Shown: positions 61,180 through 64,000 of the stretch, piece by piece
Position numbering within the stretch: position 1 is the first letter of the stretch
Layout: every line of letters begins with the position of its first letter
Assembly: GCF_002355335.1 (NCBI RefSeq)
Contig: NZ_AP014946.1
Location: 558,001 to 622,000 of the forward strand
Source of the DNA: Variibacter gotjawalensis
GTDB lineage: Bacteria; Pseudomonadota; Alphaproteobacteria; Rhizobiales; Xanthobacteraceae
Direction of reading: 5' to 3'
DNA length: 64,000 bases
Translations under genes and position numbers: made by a program
Notes under the pieces: model-generated
The model's database searches: none
The model's input: only the letters and a program-made list of their open reading frames with translations
What the model was told of the DNA's origin: nothing

Positions 61180-61668
61180 ATGACGAAAATCGACGAAAGC
61201 TTCGATCCCGCCAAACACACCGACGTTCCGGCGCAACGCTGGTTCGACGATTTCAAAGTCGGCGAGCGCTACGTGCTGCCCAGCCGCACCATCACAGATG
61301 CCAATTTCGCGGCATTCCAAGTCGTCTCCGGCGACAATCACCCGATCCATTACGATATCGAGTTCTGCAAGGCGCGCGGCTATCCAAACCTGCTCGCGCA
61401 CGGGCTGCAGGTCGCGTCCTTCGCGGCAGCCGGTGCCGGCCGCTTCCCGCATGAGACATCGGAATCACTCATCGCGTTTCTCGATCAGTCATCGAAATTC
61501 CTCGGCGGCGTTTACGCGGGCGATACGGTCTATCCGGCCCTAGAGATCGTCGAGCTGATCCCCGGCAAGACGACGGGCGTCATTGTCATGCGCGTCAGCA
61601 TTCACAATCAGCGCCGTGAACTCGTGATGTCGGGAGAGCACCGTTATCTGGTGCGGAAGAAGAAGTAG
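61180..61668 (+). CDS. MaoC family hot-dog-fold dehydratase
   Basis: The 162-residue product is a single hot-dog domain with the hydratase-2 dyad motif in VSGDNHPIHYDIEFCKARGY (Asp and His) and the conserved LLAHGLQVASFA. Related enzymes hydrate enoyl-CoA to (R)-3-hydroxyacyl-CoA or act on branched intermediates (mesaconyl type). ATG 61180 is chosen; the upstream in-frame part is not conserved. It is followed by a REP element and convergent malonyl-CoA decarboxylase. Confidence 0.9.
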   Translation: MTKIDESFDPAKHTDVPAQRWFDDFKVGERYVLPSRTITDANFAAFQVVSGDNHPIHYDIEFCKARGYPNLLAHGLQVASFAAAGAGRFPHETSESLIAFLDQSSKFLGGVYAGDTVYPALEIVELIPGKTTGVIVMRVSIHNQRRELVMSGEHRYLVRKKK

Positions 61669-61670
61669 CT

Positions 61671-61813
61671 CGTCATTGCGAGGAGCGGCGAGCCGCGACG
61701 CGGCAATCCAGATCTGTTTCCACTGAGATGCTTCGACGCAGCTCTGCGCAACGCCTCTTCGCCTCGCCGTCATCCTGAGGAGGAGCGCGCAGCGCTCCGT
61801 CTCGAAGGATGGG
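61671..61813. repeat. Pair of REP-like repeats
   Basis: The left part is CGTCATTGCGAGGAGC ... GACGCGGCAATCCAG. The right part is CGTCATCCTGAGGAGG ... GTCTCGAAGGATGG, of the class seen at 44643-44780. They fill the gap between two convergent genes. Confidence 0.72.
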
Positions 61814-61831
61814 CGGCGCCGATTACGTGCT

Positions 61832-63205
61832 CTACATCTGCACCGGCGCGAGGTCGCGCATCGGCGCGGGCGCCTTCGCCAGCCTTGTCACGGCCGACGA
61901 AGCCACCACGGTGCGCTGCTCGACGAACGCCTCGTGGTTCTTCTCGATATCGTCGAGATCGTAGAGGTAATTCACCATCAACCCGTTCGCCTGACGCAAT
62001 CCCTTCGCCGACACATCGCCGAGCCAGTTGAGCCGCTCAAGCCGTGCGCCGTTGCCGAGATGGAAGCGCGCCACCGCATCGACCGGGCCGCCGCGCTTGT
62101 TCTTCGCATGCAGGAAATACCAAGCGGCCGCGCGCAGCATCGGCTCGCGCGCGCGCTCCACCAGATCCGGCTGCTTCCACCAATCCGCCGTATCGATCAC
62201 AGCGAGCGCCGTGCGATCGGCTTCCGGCAGTGCCGTCGACGCCGCATTGCCGCGCTCGCGGCGCAGCCATTCGGCAAAGTTCGGCACCGGCGAGAGCGTC
62301 ACGAATGTCGAAAGGCGCGAGCTTTCGCGCGACACTTCTTCGACGACTTGCTTGATCAGGAAGTTGCCGAACGAAACACCGGCAAGGCCGCGCTGACAGT
62401 TCGAGATCGAATAGAATGTCGCGGTCGTCGCGCGCGCGGGATCGAGCGTGTCGCGCTGCGTCGCCAGTACGGGTTCGATCGCGGAGGGAATTTCACGCGA
62501 CAGCGCGACCTCGACGAAGATCAGCGGCTCGTCGATCAGCGCAGGATGGAAGAACGCGTAGCAGCGGCGATCCGGCAGATCGATGCGGCGGCGCAATTCG
62601 TTCCAATCGTGGATCGCGTGCACGGCCTCGTAGCGGATAATCTTTTCCAAGATGTTCGCCGGCGTCGACCAATCGATGCGGCGCAGCACCAGGAAGCCGC
62701 GGTTGAACCACGACGTGAAGAGATGCACGAACGCATCGTCGACCGCGCCGAGATCGGAGCGATGATCCATCGCGTCGATCAACTGTTCGCGCATGCGCAC
62801 CAGCGCGGCGGTGCCGCCAGGCGCAAGGTTGAGGCGACGGAACAATTCGATACGCCGCGCTTCCGACGCATCGTGCAGACGCGCCGCATTCTTCTCGCTC
62901 GGATTGTCCTGATAGGCCTTGATCGCAGCCTCGAGTTGTTTCGGCTCCGGCCCGAACTTCTCCGCCAGCGCCTCGAAAAAGGCGACGCGTGGCCCGGTCG
63001 TCAATTCGGCGTAGCGATTGAGAATCTCGCGTGCGAGCGCCACACCGGACGCTTCGCCGCGCCCCGACAGCAACTCCTCGCACAGCGACAGAAATTGCGC
63101 GCTGTCTTGCGGCGCCGCGCCGCGTCTTTCCCAGGCCCGATCATAAAGCGCACGACCACGTTCCGTGATCGTCTGCAGCATGTCACCGAAGAAAGAGTTG
63201 CTCAT
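61832..63205 (-). CDS. Malonyl-CoA decarboxylase
   Basis: The 457-residue enzyme converts malonyl-CoA to acetyl-CoA and CO2. It has the helical N-terminal domain (residues 1-170) and the GNAT-like C-terminal domain with YSISNCQRGLAGVSFGNFLI and the catalytic His in VARFHLGNGARLERLNWLGD; VNYLYDLDDIEKNHEAFV ends the protein. Length fits bacterial MCD (MatA type). It is divergent from a CoA-transferase gene; malonate activation by CoA transfer followed by decarboxylation would form a pathway, but matB/matC are not in the window. Confidence 0.93.
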   Translation of the reverse strand: MSNSFFGDMLQTITERGRALYDRAWERRGAAPQDSAQFLSLCEELLSGRGEASGVALAREILNRYAELTTGPRVAFFEALAEKFGPEPKQLEAAIKAYQDNPSEKNAARLHDASEARRIELFRRLNLAPGGTAALVRMREQLIDAMDHRSDLGAVDDAFVHLFTSWFNRGFLVLRRIDWSTPANILEKIIRYEAVHAIHDWNELRRRIDLPDRRCYAFFHPALIDEPLIFVEVALSREIPSAIEPVLATQRDTLDPARATTATFYSISNCQRGLAGVSFGNFLIKQVVEEVSRESSRLSTFVTLSPVPNFAEWLRRERGNAASTALPEADRTALAVIDTADWWKQPDLVERAREPMLRAAAWYFLHAKNKRGGPVDAVARFHLGNGARLERLNWLGDVSAKGLRQANGLMVNYLYDLDDIEKNHEAFVEQRTVVASSAVTRLAKAPAPMRDLAPVQM

Positions 63206-63452
63206 GAGAAATCCTGGAAGGCTAGCTTAAGAACTTGCGAGTCGGTCGCGTCTGTTGCTTCGAGTTTAGCACGGCGGAATGACCCTGCTGCAACGCACAA
63301 CATCGTATCACTTTTTCAGCAACCCCCGATATGGACAAGAGCGCGCAGCCGGGCCAGAGACATGCCTTAACGCTGTCCGGACGCCCCAGAAGGCGCGAGG
63401 ACCGCTCAATAATGCGGCGGGAAGCCGCGCGTTCCGCCGAAGGAGTGTTTTG

Positions 63453-64000
63453 ATGCCCGGTCCGTTGTCTGGTGTGCGTGTTCTCGAGCTGGCTCGTATT
63501 CTTGCAGGCCCATGGGCCGGCCAGGTGCTCGCGGATCTCGGGGCCGACGTCATCAAGGTCGAACGCAAGGGCGCCGGCGACGACACCCGCGGGTGGGGCC
63601 CTCCCTTCATGCCGGCCGCCGACGGCGGCAACCTGGGCGCCGCCTACTATCACGCCACTAACCGCGGCAAACGCTCGATCGAGATCGACTTCGACAGCGA
63701 GGAGGACCGCGCCATCGTCAAGAAGCTGGCCGCGAAGTCCGACATCCTGATCGAGAATTTCAAAGTCGGCGGCCTGAAGAAATTCGGCCTCGACTACGAC
63801 TCGATGGCGAAGGAATTCCCCAAGCTCATCTATTGCTCGGTCACCGGATTCGGCCAGACCGGCCCCTACGCGCCGCGTGCCGGTTACGACCTCTTGGTCC
63901 AGGGCATGGGCGGCATCATGGACGTCACGGGCAATCCGGACGGCGAGCCGATGCGCGTCGGCGTCCCGATGGTCGACATCTTCACCGGCACCTTCTCGGT
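63453..64000 (+). CDS. CaiB/BaiF family CoA transferase, cut by the window edge
   Basis: The 182 visible codons show the family III fold: SGVRVLELARILAGPWAGQV, DLGADVIKVERKGAGDDTRG, HATNRGKRSIEIDF, the loop YCSVTGFGQTGPYAPRAGYD with the catalytic Asp at residue 148, and VGVPMVDIFTG. It continues past 64000. It moves CoA between carboxylic acids. ATG 63453 follows AAGGAG. The divergent neighbour is malonyl-CoA decarboxylase, so a malonate or succinate/malonate transferase role is possible but unproven. Confidence 0.92.
   Translation, partial: MPGPLSGVRVLELARILAGPWAGQVLADLGADVIKVERKGAGDDTRGWGPPFMPAADGGNLGAAYYHATNRGKRSIEIDFDSEEDRAIVKKLAAKSDILIENFKVGGLKKFGLDYDSMAKEFPKLIYCSVTGFGQTGPYAPRAGYDLLVQGMGGIMDVTGNPDGEPMRVGVPMVDIFTGTFS

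Noticed and set aside
63270-63310. PhaR-like operator (TGCTGCAACGCACAACA) between the decarboxylase and CoA-transferase genes
   Set aside because: The symmetry is imperfect and the match rests on a loose consensus; it is not enough to call.
1-64000. CRISPR arrays, rRNA genes, insertion sequences with transposases
   Set aside because: None seen. The repeated elements are palindromic intergenic repeats, not regularly spaced arrays, and no transposase or ribosomal RNA sequence was found.

Overview
The window is GC-rich chromosomal DNA from an alphaproteobacterium of the order Hyphomicrobiales, most like the Bradyrhizobium / Rhodopseudomonas / Pseudolabrys group. Four things point there: the gene order trpS-usp-nfuA-tsaB-rimI-fur-plsC-miaB-phoH-ybeY-lnt-HTH-metK-trmB, a gcrA gene with GANTC (CcrM) sites upstream, promoters matching the EcfG general-stress consensus, and intergenic REP-like inverted repeats. 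The group assignment is inference from gene content and order; no search was run.

Layout. 1-3.5 kb: a cut YihY-type membrane protein, a frameshifted Gln/Gly-rich stress gene, a PRC-barrel gene (both with a perfect GGAAC-N16-CGTT promoter), a receiver-only response regulator and a single-pass Ala/Pro-rich protein. 3.6-17.8 kb: housekeeping block (PfkB kinase, trpS, usp, nfuA, tsaB, rimI, fur, plsC, miaB, phoH, ybeY, lnt, an XRE regulator, metK, trmB, tRNA-Arg). 17.9-25.7 kb: accessory-looking block with an HWE histidine kinase plus receiver, a transglutaminase-like protein and about a dozen very short genes, among them two 35-residue membrane proteins, two DUF1236 proteins and two basic/His-rich exported proteins. 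25.7-31.9 kb: a catabolic operon (TctC-type binding protein, two enolase-superfamily enzymes, 2-hydroxyacid dehydrogenase, CoA transferase) with a divergent GntR regulator and a perfect palindromic operator candidate. 32.0-38.5 kb: a gene broken by an in-frame TGA and a heavy-metal RND efflux locus. 38.6-44.6 kb: DUF6152 protein, iron-type ABC binding protein and permease, KstD-like flavoprotein, ModA-like protein. 44.8-49.8 kb: argD-argF-hslO operon, gcrA, LysE exporter. 49.8-57.6 kb: the complete phosphate regulon phoR-pstSCAB-phoU-phoB with an upstream UPF0104 membrane protein. 57.7-64 kb: a dienoyl-CoA-reductase-like SDR, a dicarboxylate/glutamate symporter, an amino-acid binding protein, MaoC dehydratase, malonyl-CoA decarboxylase and a cut CoA transferase.

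How the parts work together. PhoR senses phosphate status through PstSCAB-PhoU and drives PhoB, and a Pho-box candidate precedes pstS. GcrA reads N6-adenine methylation at GANTC sites, and a tight cluster of such sites lies in its own upstream region. The first 2 kb carries direct sequence evidence for general-stress (EcfG) control.

The most unusual signal is a three-copy leader element at 21.4-22.4 kb. Each copy has a conserved CTGAGAGAC core followed 8-9 nt later by CTCCCGCC, and this anti-Shine-Dalgarno segment can pair with the ribosome-binding site just upstream of a start codon. The paired bases differ between copies but stay complementary. I do not recognise it as a known riboswitch or thermometer. 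Other points worth checking are the metK terminator inside the trmB coding sequence, the in-frame stop at 32276-32278 and the GANTC cluster before gcrA. No gene-free stretch exceeds about 300 bases except 48154-48591, which is described under its hairpin and the GANTC sites.
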